Below, one piece after another: positions 7,719 to 15,800 of a DNA stretch of 17,949 nucleotides. Location of the stretch: contig DCDD01000083.1 of the NCBI GenBank assembly GCA_002316235.1, positions 1 to 17,949 of the forward strand. Reading direction: 5' to 3'. This DNA is from Bacteroidales bacterium UBA1064. Lineage in GTDB: Bacteria > Bacteroidota > Bacteroidia > Bacteroidales > Tenuifilaceae. The notes under the pieces were generated by a model. The model made no database searches and was not told the origin of the DNA. It was given only the letters and a program-made list of their open reading frames with translations. Made by a program: the position numbers and the translations under genes. How positions within the stretch are numbered: the first letter of the stretch is position 1; each line of letters begins with the position of its first letter.

Positions 7719-8450
7719 CTACCATTTTCTCGATTCCAAAACGGTACGGGTAAAAATGATAAAGAGAAAAATCACCGAGATGAAGTACACCAAATCCCTA
7801 CTATCGAGTACTCCTCGGCTAATAGAAGCATAATGCTCGCTGATGCTAAGGAACATAAGCAAAGGTTTTACTCCTGAAAAAAGAGGCAGCGAAGCAAGAG
7901 CGCTTAAGCCCGAAAATAGGAAAAGGCAAAATAGCACGGACAACAGGAATGAAACAATGGCATTGTCGGTGAGGCTTGAGGTAAAAATACCAACCGAAGC
8001 GTAGGTTGAGGCCAGAAGAAAGAGTCCGATGAATGATCCCCAGGTTCCACCGGCATCAATGTTTCCAATAGGGCTTGAAAGCAGGTAAACCGAAAGGTAG
8101 TAAACCAGCGATGGAACCAGAACAATCAGGACCAGCACCAGCGTGGCAAAGAATTTACCTAAAACAATCCGGCCGTCGGAAATTGGACGGGTGAGAATTA
8201 ATTCCAAAGTTCCAAAACGCTTCTCATCGGAGAAAGTTCGCATGGTAGCAGCCGGAACAAGCAGCAGTAGTACCCAGGGAGCTATGGAAAAATATCCGTT
8301 TAGCGAGGCATAACCACCATCAAGAATGTTTAGGTTGCCCGGAAACACCCAAAGGATTAAGCCTGTAACCACCAAAAAAACCATTGCGGCAATGTAGCCC
8401 GACAGCGAGGAGAAAAAGTTCTGAAGTTCCCTGGTAAAAATAGCAAACAT
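7719..8450 (-). CDS. gldF: Gliding-motility ABC transporter permease GldF
   Basis: This is an ABC-2 type permease of 243 residues with about six hydrophobic helices (for example IAAMVFLVVTGLILWVF, then PWVLLLLVPAATMRTFSDEK). The motif TMRTFSDEKRFGTLELILTRPI, about a third of the way in, is the hallmark of ABC-2/GldF permeases: it follows the second helix and faces the cytoplasm. The protein would form the membrane channel of the GldA-GldF-GldG complex. It begins 35 bp after the stop codon of the SpoIID-like gene and ends 24 bp before gldG, so the three genes look like one transcription unit. The N-terminus MFAIFTRELQNFFSSLSGYIAAM is standard for GldF, which supports the start chosen. The transported substrate is unknown. 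Confidence 0.95.
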   Translation of the reverse strand: MFAIFTRELQNFFSSLSGYIAAMVFLVVTGLILWVFPGNLNILDGGYASLNGYFSIAPWVLLLLVPAATMRTFSDEKRFGTLELILTRPISDGRIVLGKFFATLVLVLIVLVPSLVYYLSVYLLSSPIGNIDAGGTWGSFIGLFLLASTYASVGIFTSSLTDNAIVSFLLSVLFCLFLFSGLSALASLPLFSGVKPLLMFLSISEHYASISRGVLDSRDLVYFISVIFLFIIFTRTVLESRKW

Positions 8451-8485
8451 GGTAGTTTGGTTTTTTTATAAAATTTAATCAAACA

Positions 8486-9730
8486 CTACCTGGTTCCCCT
8501 GTCGGGAGGTCGTTGTGGAAATTCCATTCCAGGGGGTGGTAGGTTGGGCTCCACCATATTGTTAAGGGTTGTGTCAACCCTTATCCTATCCATATCAAGC
8601 TCCGTAAGCTTCACAATGCTAACACCCTTATAGTAGTATTGGACAATCTGATCGTAAGTCCAACCCTTTTGAGCCATATTTATAGCACCATCCTGGCAAA
8701 GGCCAACCCCATGCCCGTAGCCACGACCCGAAAGGCGAACCTCGCTCTTACCAGCTGAAACCGAAAACCATGCCGAACGCAACCTGAAATGCTTACGAAT
8801 GTCAGTGGTAGGAATTTCAACCCCCATGACAGCATAGTATTTTGGTCGGGTTTTGGCCTGAAAATCCAAATCGGAATTCTTTTTAATTTTAAGGGTGTCC
8901 ACCCCATTTTGTGAAAGGAACTTCTTCCACTCCCCGATGGGAATGCTGCGCTCCCATGTTGAGCTATTCGAACCCAGGCAGTACCTGTCGGACACAGAAA
9001 CCAGGTATGGCAAGGGTTTTACCCATACGTCCTCGGAGTTGGCAGTTTGTCCTCCACAATTAGCATGGAATGCAGCAGTAATTGGATTCCTTTCGGCGTC
9101 AACAATTACCATATCCTTAGTATCAAGTACGGCATCCAGAATATCACTATTCTTCTCGCTTCGACCTAGGTATGACTGGCAGTGAACTTCATCGCATAGG
9201 TTAAAACCCTCGGCCAGGTGTTTATTTAGGTGGGCAAAGGTGTAAGTTCGAACAATTAACGCCTGAACCTTATAAAACTCCGGTTCCCGATTAAGTCCTC
9301 CTTCAGCTTCTACAACAGCTGCCACATACTTTTCCTGGTCAATTAGGTTGATGGCAAAAATACGGTCGAGGTCAACATAGAAACTCAGGTTATCGTCGTA
9401 CAAACGAGCCGGACTTGCAGGTACAATTGGTTTTACTCGAATAATGTCCTCACCGGTTTGGCCAACCACGGTAACCCTCTTCCATGTTCCCATGTTTTGG
9501 TTAGCATCCCTTACCATGAGGGAATCTCCAGAACGACTAATGTAAAGTATTTGGTTCACCTTTAGTTCAACCTCATTATCACCCAGAATTAAGCGGTAGC
9601 TGCCGCTGGTTGGCGTAATCAAAATGGTTGATAGCTTAAGGTTGTTGAACAGGCTAATGCTAATCTTTTGTCCTGCAGCACCCAACGTAAGGATCAACGA
9701 TACTATAAACGTAAAGGTTAGCTTTTGCAT
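8486..9730 (-). CDS. Secreted SpoIID/LytB-domain protein (peptidoglycan-acting)
   Basis: This 414-residue protein has an N-terminal signal peptide (residues 1-20, LTFTFIVSLILTLGAAG, before QK). It carries a SpoIID/LytB domain, which in spore formers is a lytic transglycosylase cutting peptidoglycan stripped of stem peptides. Visible motifs are YVAAVVEAE (E143 aligns with the catalytic Glu), KVQALIVRTYTFA (154-166), FHANCGGQT (221-229) and GRGYGHGVGLCQDGA (335-349). A Cys/His group (C179, H183, C184) lies where some SpoIID proteins bind zinc. The N-terminal 110 residues are beta-rich and less familiar. The tail is proline-rich (NLPPPGMEFPQRPPDRGTR). It is not a sporulation gene here: such homologues are widespread in Bacteroidetes and probably act in wall remodelling in the periplasm. 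It precedes gldF by 35 bp, suggesting an operon. Confidence 0.93.
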   Translation of the reverse strand: MQKLTFTFIVSLILTLGAAGQKISISLFNNLKLSTILITPTSGSYRLILGDNEVELKVNQILYISRSGDSLMVRDANQNMGTWKRVTVVGQTGEDIIRVKPIVPASPARLYDDNLSFYVDLDRIFAINLIDQEKYVAAVVEAEGGLNREPEFYKVQALIVRTYTFAHLNKHLAEGFNLCDEVHCQSYLGRSEKNSDILDAVLDTKDMVIVDAERNPITAAFHANCGGQTANSEDVWVKPLPYLVSVSDRYCLGSNSSTWERSIPIGEWKKFLSQNGVDTLKIKKNSDLDFQAKTRPKYYAVMGVEIPTTDIRKHFRLRSAWFSVSAGKSEVRLSGRGYGHGVGLCQDGAINMAQKGWTYDQIVQYYYKGVSIVKLTELDMDRIRVDTTLNNMVEPNLPPPGMEFPQRPPDRGTR

Positions 9731-9952
9731 AAAATACTGTTGAAATTTGACTTACATCCGTATCTGTTAATGCAACCTAAGGCTTTAAGTAGCATGTACT
9801 ATTTCATTTCCCAAATTGGGGTGCAATATAGGTAAAACGTAAAATATTGATTCACCTGCTTACAAAAACAGCGCGCTGGCAACAACTAAATTCTGTTAAA
9901 GAATTGCTGTAGGGGGGAGATTTGCTATCAATGAACAAGATGAGCAATAAAA

Positions 9953-11077
9953 TCAGCGTGAAATAAGCTCAACTATCTTGTCACCAACCCGCATGGAAGC
10001 GCCACTACCCCCCATTTGCTTTTGAAGCTGAGCATAGCTGGTCAGCATTTTTTCCCTTTCGGGGCTACCCGGCAGCAGCTTGCTAGCTTCGGCGTGAAGA
10101 TTTTCGGGAGTTAAATCGAACTGCTTAAGCTCCTTTACTACCTCAGCCTGCATGTTCAGGTTAACCAACGAAATGTACTTTACCCGAATAACCACCCAGG
10201 CTACAAGCATCGAAAGAATGTTGCCCCGGTAGCAAACCACCTGAGGCACGTTGAGCAGAGCGGTTTCGAGGGTTGCAGTACCCGAAGTAACCAGCGCCAG
10301 GGTAGAGCAGCTTAACAGCTGGTAGGTCTGGTCGAAAACAATGGCTACGTTTTTTCCTGCAACATAGGGCCGATATACATCCTCGCTTAACGAGGGTGCT
10401 CCGGCTATCACAAGCTGGTAGTCGGGAAACTTCTCCACCATTCTGAGCATAACCGGTAGGTTATACCTTATTTCCTGCTTACGACTTCCGGCAAGTAGGG
10501 CAATTATGGGCTTTTGAGATAGCTTATTATCCTCAACAAACTGGTTGAAGGTTACAACCTTACCGCCAATTTTCTGCTCAATGGCATCGGGTGTTGGGTT
10601 GCCCAGGTAAACTGCATTTATTCCGTGTCTGGCAAAATACTCCTGCTCAAAAGGAAAAATAATGAAGAGCGTATCTACGTATTTTTTTAGAACTTTAACG
10701 CGCGATTCGTTCCATGCCCACACCTTGGGGGCAATGTAGTAGAATACCCGTATTTCGTTCTTTTTTGCAAAGCGTGCTATCCGAAGGTTAAACCCGGGGT
10801 AATCAACCAGTATAAGCACATCGGGCTTAAAGGCAAGAATCTCATCCTTACAAAGCCTCATGTTGCCGGAAATAGTGCGAAGATTCAGCAGTACCTCCAG
10901 GAAGCCCATGAAGGCCATATCGCGGTAATGCTTTACCAGTGTTCCTCCCTGAGCCTTCATCAAATCGCCACCAAAGAATCTGAATTCGGCCGAAGAATCT
11001 TTGGCCTTAATTCCCCGCATCAGGTTGGAGGCGTGCAAATCGCCCGATGCTTCTCCTGCAACTATAAAGTAGCGCAT
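9953..11077 (-). CDS. lpxB: Lipid-A-disaccharide synthase
   Basis: LpxB is a GT19 glycosyltransferase at the inner-membrane face. It joins UDP-2,3-diacylglucosamine to 2,3-diacylglucosamine-1-phosphate (lipid X), making the tetraacyl disaccharide of lipid A. The 374 residues carry the family motifs in order: AGEASGDLHASNLM (7-20), VDYPGFNLRIA (91-101), YYIAPKVWAW (113-122), LLAGSRKQEI (194-203) and TSGTATLETALLNVPQVVCY (264-283). Length is normal, and the start ATG at 11077 gives the usual MRYFIVAGEASGD. It begins 11 bp after the small membrane protein's stop codon, so it belongs to the surE-membrane protein-lpxB operon. Confidence 0.97.
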   Translation of the reverse strand: MRYFIVAGEASGDLHASNLMRGIKAKDSSAEFRFFGGDLMKAQGGTLVKHYRDMAFMGFLEVLLNLRTISGNMRLCKDEILAFKPDVLILVDYPGFNLRIARFAKKNEIRVFYYIAPKVWAWNESRVKVLKKYVDTLFIIFPFEQEYFARHGINAVYLGNPTPDAIEQKIGGKVVTFNQFVEDNKLSQKPIIALLAGSRKQEIRYNLPVMLRMVEKFPDYQLVIAGAPSLSEDVYRPYVAGKNVAIVFDQTYQLLSCSTLALVTSGTATLETALLNVPQVVCYRGNILSMLVAWVVIRVKYISLVNLNMQAEVVKELKQFDLTPENLHAEASKLLPGSPEREKMLTSYAQLQKQMGGSGASMRVGDKIVELISR

Positions 11078-11087
11078 TTAGCTGGTT

Positions 11088-11384
11088 TTATCGTGCAAAA
11101 CGTAAAATAATGATGAGAAATGCAAGTATAAATGTTGCCCCCAGCACACCCTGGGCAGTCTTCAATTTTTTTGTCCAAATGAATATGAAGAAAATAGCCA
11201 GGTTGGGAATAACAGCAAGCGACAGCACCTGCGATAGGTTGCCTTGAATCCACATAATCTGGAGAAAAGCCCAGAAGCTTTTACCGGTGTACATAGTAAA
11301 GAAAATCACCACCAGCACCAGCAGGGGTAGCAAAATCCCGAAGAGGTAACCTACCCGTTGTCTATTTAGCTTGGCTGAGTTCAT
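11088..11384 (-). CDS. Small three-helix membrane protein between surE and lpxB
   Basis: I cannot assign a function to this 98-residue protein. It has a short basic N-terminus (MNSAKLNRQR). Three predicted membrane helices follow: about 11-32 (VGYLFGILLPLLVLVVIFF), about 50-69 (LSQVLSLAVIPNLAIFFIFI) and about 77-95 (AQGVLGATFILAFLIIIL). The short basic stretch TKKLKT lies between the last two. Its start overlaps the end of surE by 23 bp and its stop lies 11 bp before lpxB, so the three genes should be translated from one message. This placement, together with good start and stop signals and clear membrane topology, makes it a real gene. A role in lipid A supply or in the inner membrane near LpxB would be inference from context only. 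Confidence 0.85.
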   Translation of the reverse strand: MNSAKLNRQRVGYLFGILLPLLVLVVIFFTMYTGKSFWAFLQIMWIQGNLSQVLSLAVIPNLAIFFIFIWTKKLKTAQGVLGATFILAFLIIILRFAR

Positions 11385-12195
11385 TTTTTACGGCATTGTA
11401 AAGGTCATTCTCCCACCCTTGAAGCTTTTTCATCTCCCGGTAATCTGTAAAATCGACGTTAACAGGCACAACAGTAATGTAACCCTTAGTGAGGAAGTAC
11501 TCGTCGGTATCGGTTGCCTCGGGCTCATCGTTGTGAAAGTAGCCAGTGAGCCAGTAGTAGTTAACTCCCCTGGGGTCGGTGCGTTTCTCAAACTCCTCCC
11601 TCCAGCTGCCCCTATTCTGCCGGGCTACTTTTACCCCTTTTATCTCCTGGGGAGGAAGCACGGGTATGTTAACATTCAGGCAGCATTCCGGCGAAATACC
11701 CTTCTCCATTACATTCTTTAGAATTTCACGTCCGTATAGAATTGATGCCCTAAAATCGGGGTATTCCCCGTAGTCAAGAATTGAAAAACCCACGGATGGT
11801 ATGCCGTAAAGGCAACCCTCAATGGCCGCAGCAATTGTTCCACTGTAAACCACGCTAATGGAGGCATTTGAACCATGGTTAATGCCTGAAACCATCAAAT
11901 CGGGAGGTATTTTTGCAAACAACTCGTTCATGGCAAGCTTCACGCAGTCAACCGGCGTGCCGTTTACGGTGTAAAGCTCAACATTATCGTCGCGGTTGCG
12001 ATGCTTCATCCTCAACGGAACCTTAATGGTGATAGCGTGCGACATTCCCGAGTTACCCTCCTCGGGAGCCACCACTACTACCCTTCCCAGCGGTTTAACC
12101 ATCTCGATAAGTGCTTCCATTCCGCTCGATTTGTACCCATCGTCGTTGGTTACCAGTATTACCCGATTTGTATCCTGCCCTTTCTCTACTTGCAT
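11362..12195 (-). CDS. surE: 5'/3'-nucleotidase SurE
   Basis: SurE is a metal-dependent phosphatase that removes phosphate from nucleoside 5'- and 3'-monophosphates and is linked to stationary-phase survival. Metal-site motifs are plain: VTNDDGYKSSG (15-25, with the paired Asp residues), GNSGMSHAIT (47-56), SGINHGSNAS (103-112) and YSGTIAAAIEG (117-127). The 277 residues are at the long side for the family. The start ATG at 12195 leaves a 14-residue lead (MQVEKGQDTNRVIL) before NDDG, and a perfect -7 box lies about 30 bp upstream. It is the first gene of the surE-membrane protein-lpxB operon and overlaps the next gene by 23 bp. Confidence 0.97.
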   Translation of the reverse strand: MQVEKGQDTNRVILVTNDDGYKSSGMEALIEMVKPLGRVVVVAPEEGNSGMSHAITIKVPLRMKHRNRDDNVELYTVNGTPVDCVKLAMNELFAKIPPDLMVSGINHGSNASISVVYSGTIAAAIEGCLYGIPSVGFSILDYGEYPDFRASILYGREILKNVMEKGISPECCLNVNIPVLPPQEIKGVKVARQNRGSWREEFEKRTDPRGVNYYWLTGYFHNDEPEATDTDEYFLTKGYITVVPVNVDFTDYREMKKLQGWENDLYNAVKNELSQAK

Positions 12196-12223
12196 TATCT
12201 TATTCGCTCAAAATATTAGCCTG

Positions 12224-12231
12224 CAAAGATA
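12224..12231 (-). promoter_or_regulatory. Candidate -7 box for the surE operon
   Basis: TATCTTTG on the minus strand is a full match to TAnnTTTG and sits 29 bp upstream of the surE ATG, giving a leader of about 20-25 nt. No clear -33 TTTG was found 19-21 bp further upstream, so the call rests on the -7 element and its placement. Confidence 0.4.
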
Positions 12232-12284
12232 CTATTTTTTAACCACTTCAGATTCAGTTATTCTTAATGCTCCCCATAATGGGG

Positions 12285-12329
12285 CAGGAATATAAAAGAG
12301 TTGAAACGAAAGCAGATTCGTTTCAACTC
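12285..12329 (-). terminator. Strong intrinsic terminator after the ACT-like gene
   Basis: A perfect 13-bp stem (12298-12310 with 12317-12329, reading GAGTTGAAACGAA / TTCGTTTCAACTC, 6-base loop) is followed on the minus strand by TTTTATATTCC. It begins 31 bp past the stop codon of the small gene at 12360 and lies upstream of the surE promoter box. It should end that transcript and keep the surE operon separate. Confidence 0.85.
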
Positions 12330-12359
12330 AACCTAAAGCAAAGTGTTTTACAGCTGAAA

Positions 12360-12641
12360 TCAGAATTCCATTTTGCGGACAAGCACTCCTTGAATTTTCT
12401 GTAGCTCGTCGTGGAGTTTTCTCTGATCTTCAGCCGGTCCGGCCAGCTCCAAAATAATTAAACCCGAAGTGCTGCAGTAATCACCGGCAACTTCATGCAA
12501 TCCGAGCCGGGTTTTGATGGAGCAACCGTAACGCGAAAGTAATTTCTGAACTTCGCCGGCCTCCTTCATCCTGTCCTCAATTTTAATTCCCAAAATAGTT
12601 AGCTTCTCATCCATAACTTTAAGGTTAATGGTTTTGCTCAT
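12360..12641 (-). CDS. Small ACT-like protein, TM1266-type hydrogenase-regulator family
   Basis: From the ATG at 12641 this protein is 93 residues long, and from the in-frame ATG at 12614 it is 84. The core KLTILGIKIEDRMKEAGEVQ, then LLSRYGCSIKTRLGLHEV, then SGLIILELAG and a closing LHDELQKIQGVLVRKMEF, has the beta-alpha-beta-beta-alpha-beta pattern of an ACT/NikR-like fold. It resembles the TM1266 family, annotated as a putative iron-only hydrogenase system regulator. Reading further back to 12689 adds a short hydrophobic segment that does not fit the family, so I prefer an internal start; 12614 (MDEKLTILG) fits the family best. Two cysteines (in YGCSIK and DYCST) are visible. The gene ends before a strong terminator and appears monocistronic. 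No hydrogenase genes lie in this window, so the regulator role is inferred from family resemblance only. Confidence 0.75.
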   Translation of the reverse strand: MSKTINLKVMDEKLTILGIKIEDRMKEAGEVQKLLSRYGCSIKTRLGLHEVAGDYCSTSGLIILELAGPAEDQRKLHDELQKIQGVLVRKMEF

Positions 12642-12779
12642 AAATTTACAAAATATTCCCATGCTAAAAAATATCCCCGCCCAATTCATACAAAAAAAGC
12701 TGATCTGGTGTGATTTTTGATAAGAAACAGCTATTTTTCGAGAATTGAAATTTGCATGTTTTCACAGCTTACAGGTTCA

Positions 12780-12787
12780 TATATTTG
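12780..12787 (+). promoter_or_regulatory. Candidate -7 box for the 1023-residue protein gene
   Basis: TATATTTG is a full match to TAnnTTTG, about 107 bp upstream of the ATG, implying a leader near 100 nt. A weaker match, TAGGTTTA, lies at 12795-12802. The -33 region is not convincing (TGTT at 12757-12760, spacing 19). Confidence 0.35.
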
Positions 12788-12893
12788 GCTACTGTAGGTT
12801 TAATTTTTAACCGGTTTGGGGTACTGTATTTCAAATTGTTGAAAACAACATTTTTTTGCGATACAGGTTACAAGCTATGATGCGGACAGAAAA

Positions 12894-15800
12894 ATGGATA
12901 ATCGCATGAAAAGGATAGTACTACGAGCTGTTGGAATTGCTCTCTTGCCTCTAATCTGGGGATCATCGAACTTTGTTAATGCTCAGTATTTTGGCCGGAA
13001 CAAGCCAATATACAAGAATTTCAAGTTTAAGGTTTACCAAACGCCCAACTTTGAAATATACCATTACCTGAACAACGATAGCCTGCTCAACCACATGGCC
13101 ATGTCAGCTGAGAAATGGTATGATAGGCACTACCAGGTTTTCAGGGATTCCATCGTAAAACGAAATCCCATTTTAATCTACGACAACCATGCTGATTTTC
13201 AGCAAACTACAGCCATTTCGAGTACAGTTGGCGTTGGTACCGGCGGGGTAACCGAGGCCCTTAAAAACCGGGTGATTTTTCCCCTCACCGAAACTTGGGG
13301 GCAAACCAACCACGTACTTGGCCACGAAATGGTTCATGCTTTTCAGTACAACTCCCTCATACACGGTGATTCAACCTCGCTAAACTCGGTGCGTAATCTC
13401 CCGCTATGGATGGTTGAAGGCATGGCCGAATACCTTTCGCTGGGAACCTATGACTACCAAACAGCCATGTGGATGCGCGATGCAGTGCTCAACGACAACT
13501 TTCCCACCCTTGAGGATATGTCGTTCAAACCCAACGAGTATTTTCCATACCGTTGGGGTCATGCGTTTTGGTCGTTCATCGGAAAAACCTTTGGCGACAG
13601 CCTCATCAACCCGATTTTCAAGGAAACTGCCAAAAGGGGCTATGATATGGCCCTTCGAAGGTACATCGGGCTCACCGAAAAATCCTTCTCTACCCTGTGG
13701 AAATCGGTTTACTACGACTACTACAAGAGAATTCTCCCCGACAGCTCCGACAACCCGTCGGGCAACCGCATTCTATTCGAAAGGAATGCCGGAGAAGTCA
13801 ACATTTCGCCAGCTGTTAGCCCCGATGGCCGATACGTAGCTTTTTACTCCGAAAAAGATTTGTTTTCGATTGACCTATTCGTAGCCCATGCCATAAGCGG
13901 AAAAATAATCCGCCGCCTGTCGCGCATAGTCCACAACAACGAAATTGATGCCCTCAACTTCATTGAATCGGCAGGAACATGGTCGCCCGATAGCCGGCAG
14001 TTTGCCTTTGTGGCCTTTAGCAAGGGCAGAAACAAGCTGCTGGTCATTGACGTTTACGACGATAAGCTCACCAGCGAGATGTACATCGAAGGTGTCCCAT
14101 CGTTCAACTACCCAACTTGGTCTCCAGACGGAAAGTCTATAGTGGTCTCGGGGCTGGTAAACGGCGTTAACGACCTCTACAGCATGGATATTCAAACCGG
14201 AAGGGTAACCCGGTTGACCAACGACCCTTGGTGCAACATACACCCATCGTGGTCGCCCGATGGCTCAGCCATTGTTTATGTTACCGATAAACCCTCAGAA
14301 ATTCAGGCAGCCAACAAAAGCCAGCAGGTGGGCTACAACCTGGCAACACTTGATGTGAAAACCAACAACATTAAGGTTTACGAGGTATTTCCAGGAGCCG
14401 ACAACCTAAATCCCATGTTCTCGGGTAACGGCCACACCATCTACTTCCTCTCCAACAGCGACGGCTACCGCAACCTCTTCAAGTATGACCTCAATACGGG
14501 CGAAACCTACCGCCTGACGAGAATCCTAACTGGAATATCGGGGATGACCCCCTTTGCACCTGCCATGAGCGTGGCCCACGAAAACGATGAAATCTGCTAC
14601 TCCCATTTTTACAACAGCAAGTACTCCATCTACACCGCCGATACCACCGACTTTAACCCGGTGAAGGTTGATCCGTACCATGTTGACTTCAGCGCTTCAA
14701 TTCTACCACCACTTAACCGTGCCACCGAGGGGCTTGTTGACCAAAACCTGACAAGCAATGATCTTCCGGAACACCTGGTTGACTCATTTAAAACGGTCAA
14801 GTTTAGACCCCAGTTCAAGCTCGACTACATCTCCAACATTGGAATGGGCATTAGCACTTCGCCCTATGGAACAGGAATGGCGGGTGGTGTGGAAATGCTC
14901 TTCAGCGATATCACCGGCGCCAAGATGCTCTACACCGGCCTATCGTTAAATGGCGAGGTTTATGACTTCGGTGGACAGGTGTCATACATCAACCAAAGAA
15001 AATACATAACCTGGGGTGTTACCCTTTCGCATATCCCTTACTCCTTTGGAGCTTATGGCTACGATACCCTGCATCGAGTTGATAATGGTAACCCGATAAT
15101 CATAGAGGATTTTCAGGTGTTACAGTACCGCATGTTTGAAACGGCAGGAGGAGGTATGGCCTACTTCCCGCTTTCGCAAACTCAAAGATTTGAACTCACT
15201 GCTTCGGTAGCACGTTACTACTACAGGGTTGACATCTACTCAAACTACTATGTTGATGGCTTCTACATAGGAGCCGACAGGCACAAGGGCGATGCTCCTC
15301 CGGGTTTCTGGATGCAACAAACCAACCTGGCTTACGTTTACGACAACTCCGATTTTGGCATAGCCTCGCCCATGAGGGGAAACCGTGTCAGGCTTCAGGT
15401 TGACAAAACCCTGGGCGATTACAACTATTGGGGTAGCCTGGTTGACCTGAGGAAATACATATTTGCCAAACCCTTCAGCTTTGCATTCAGAGGGATGTAC
15501 TACGGAAGATACGGAACATCTATTGAAAACAGCGTTCTATACCCGCTTTACATTGGCTACCCATGGTACGTGAGGGGTTACGACAGTAATGTTTTCATTG
15601 ACTACGGGCAGTCGGGAACCACCAGCATTGACCAGCTAACCGGCGACCAAATGGTGGTTACAAATTTCGAGGTAAGGGTGCCGTTTACCGGTCCCGAAAG
15701 GTTAACCCTTATTAAATCCGGGGCATTTTATACCGAACTTGCCCTATTTGCCGATGCCGGCATAGCGTGGAGCAAAGGGTACCCACCCAGCCTAAAGTGG

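Noticed and set aside
8486..9730. Sporulation capacity suggested by a SpoIID homologue
   Set aside because: SpoIID/LytB proteins occur widely in non-sporulating Bacteroidetes, and no other sporulation gene is present here.
9869..9878. Perfect 10-bp palindrome CAGCGCGCTG between lpxB and the SpoIID-like gene
   Set aside because: Too short and isolated to call an operator; no second copy or promoter overlap was seen.
12272..12284. Small CCCCA/TGGGG hairpin next to the strong terminator
   Set aside because: Five pairs with a three-base loop and no T-run; it may be chance and adds nothing to the neighbouring terminator.
12642..12689. Upstream extension of the ACT-like protein (MNWAGIFF ...)
   Set aside because: It adds a short hydrophobic stretch unlike the family; starts at 12641 or 12614 fit better.
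13414..13839. 141-codon frame inside the 1023-residue gene
   Set aside because: It is a shifted frame of a long, well-supported coding region with clear domain motifs.
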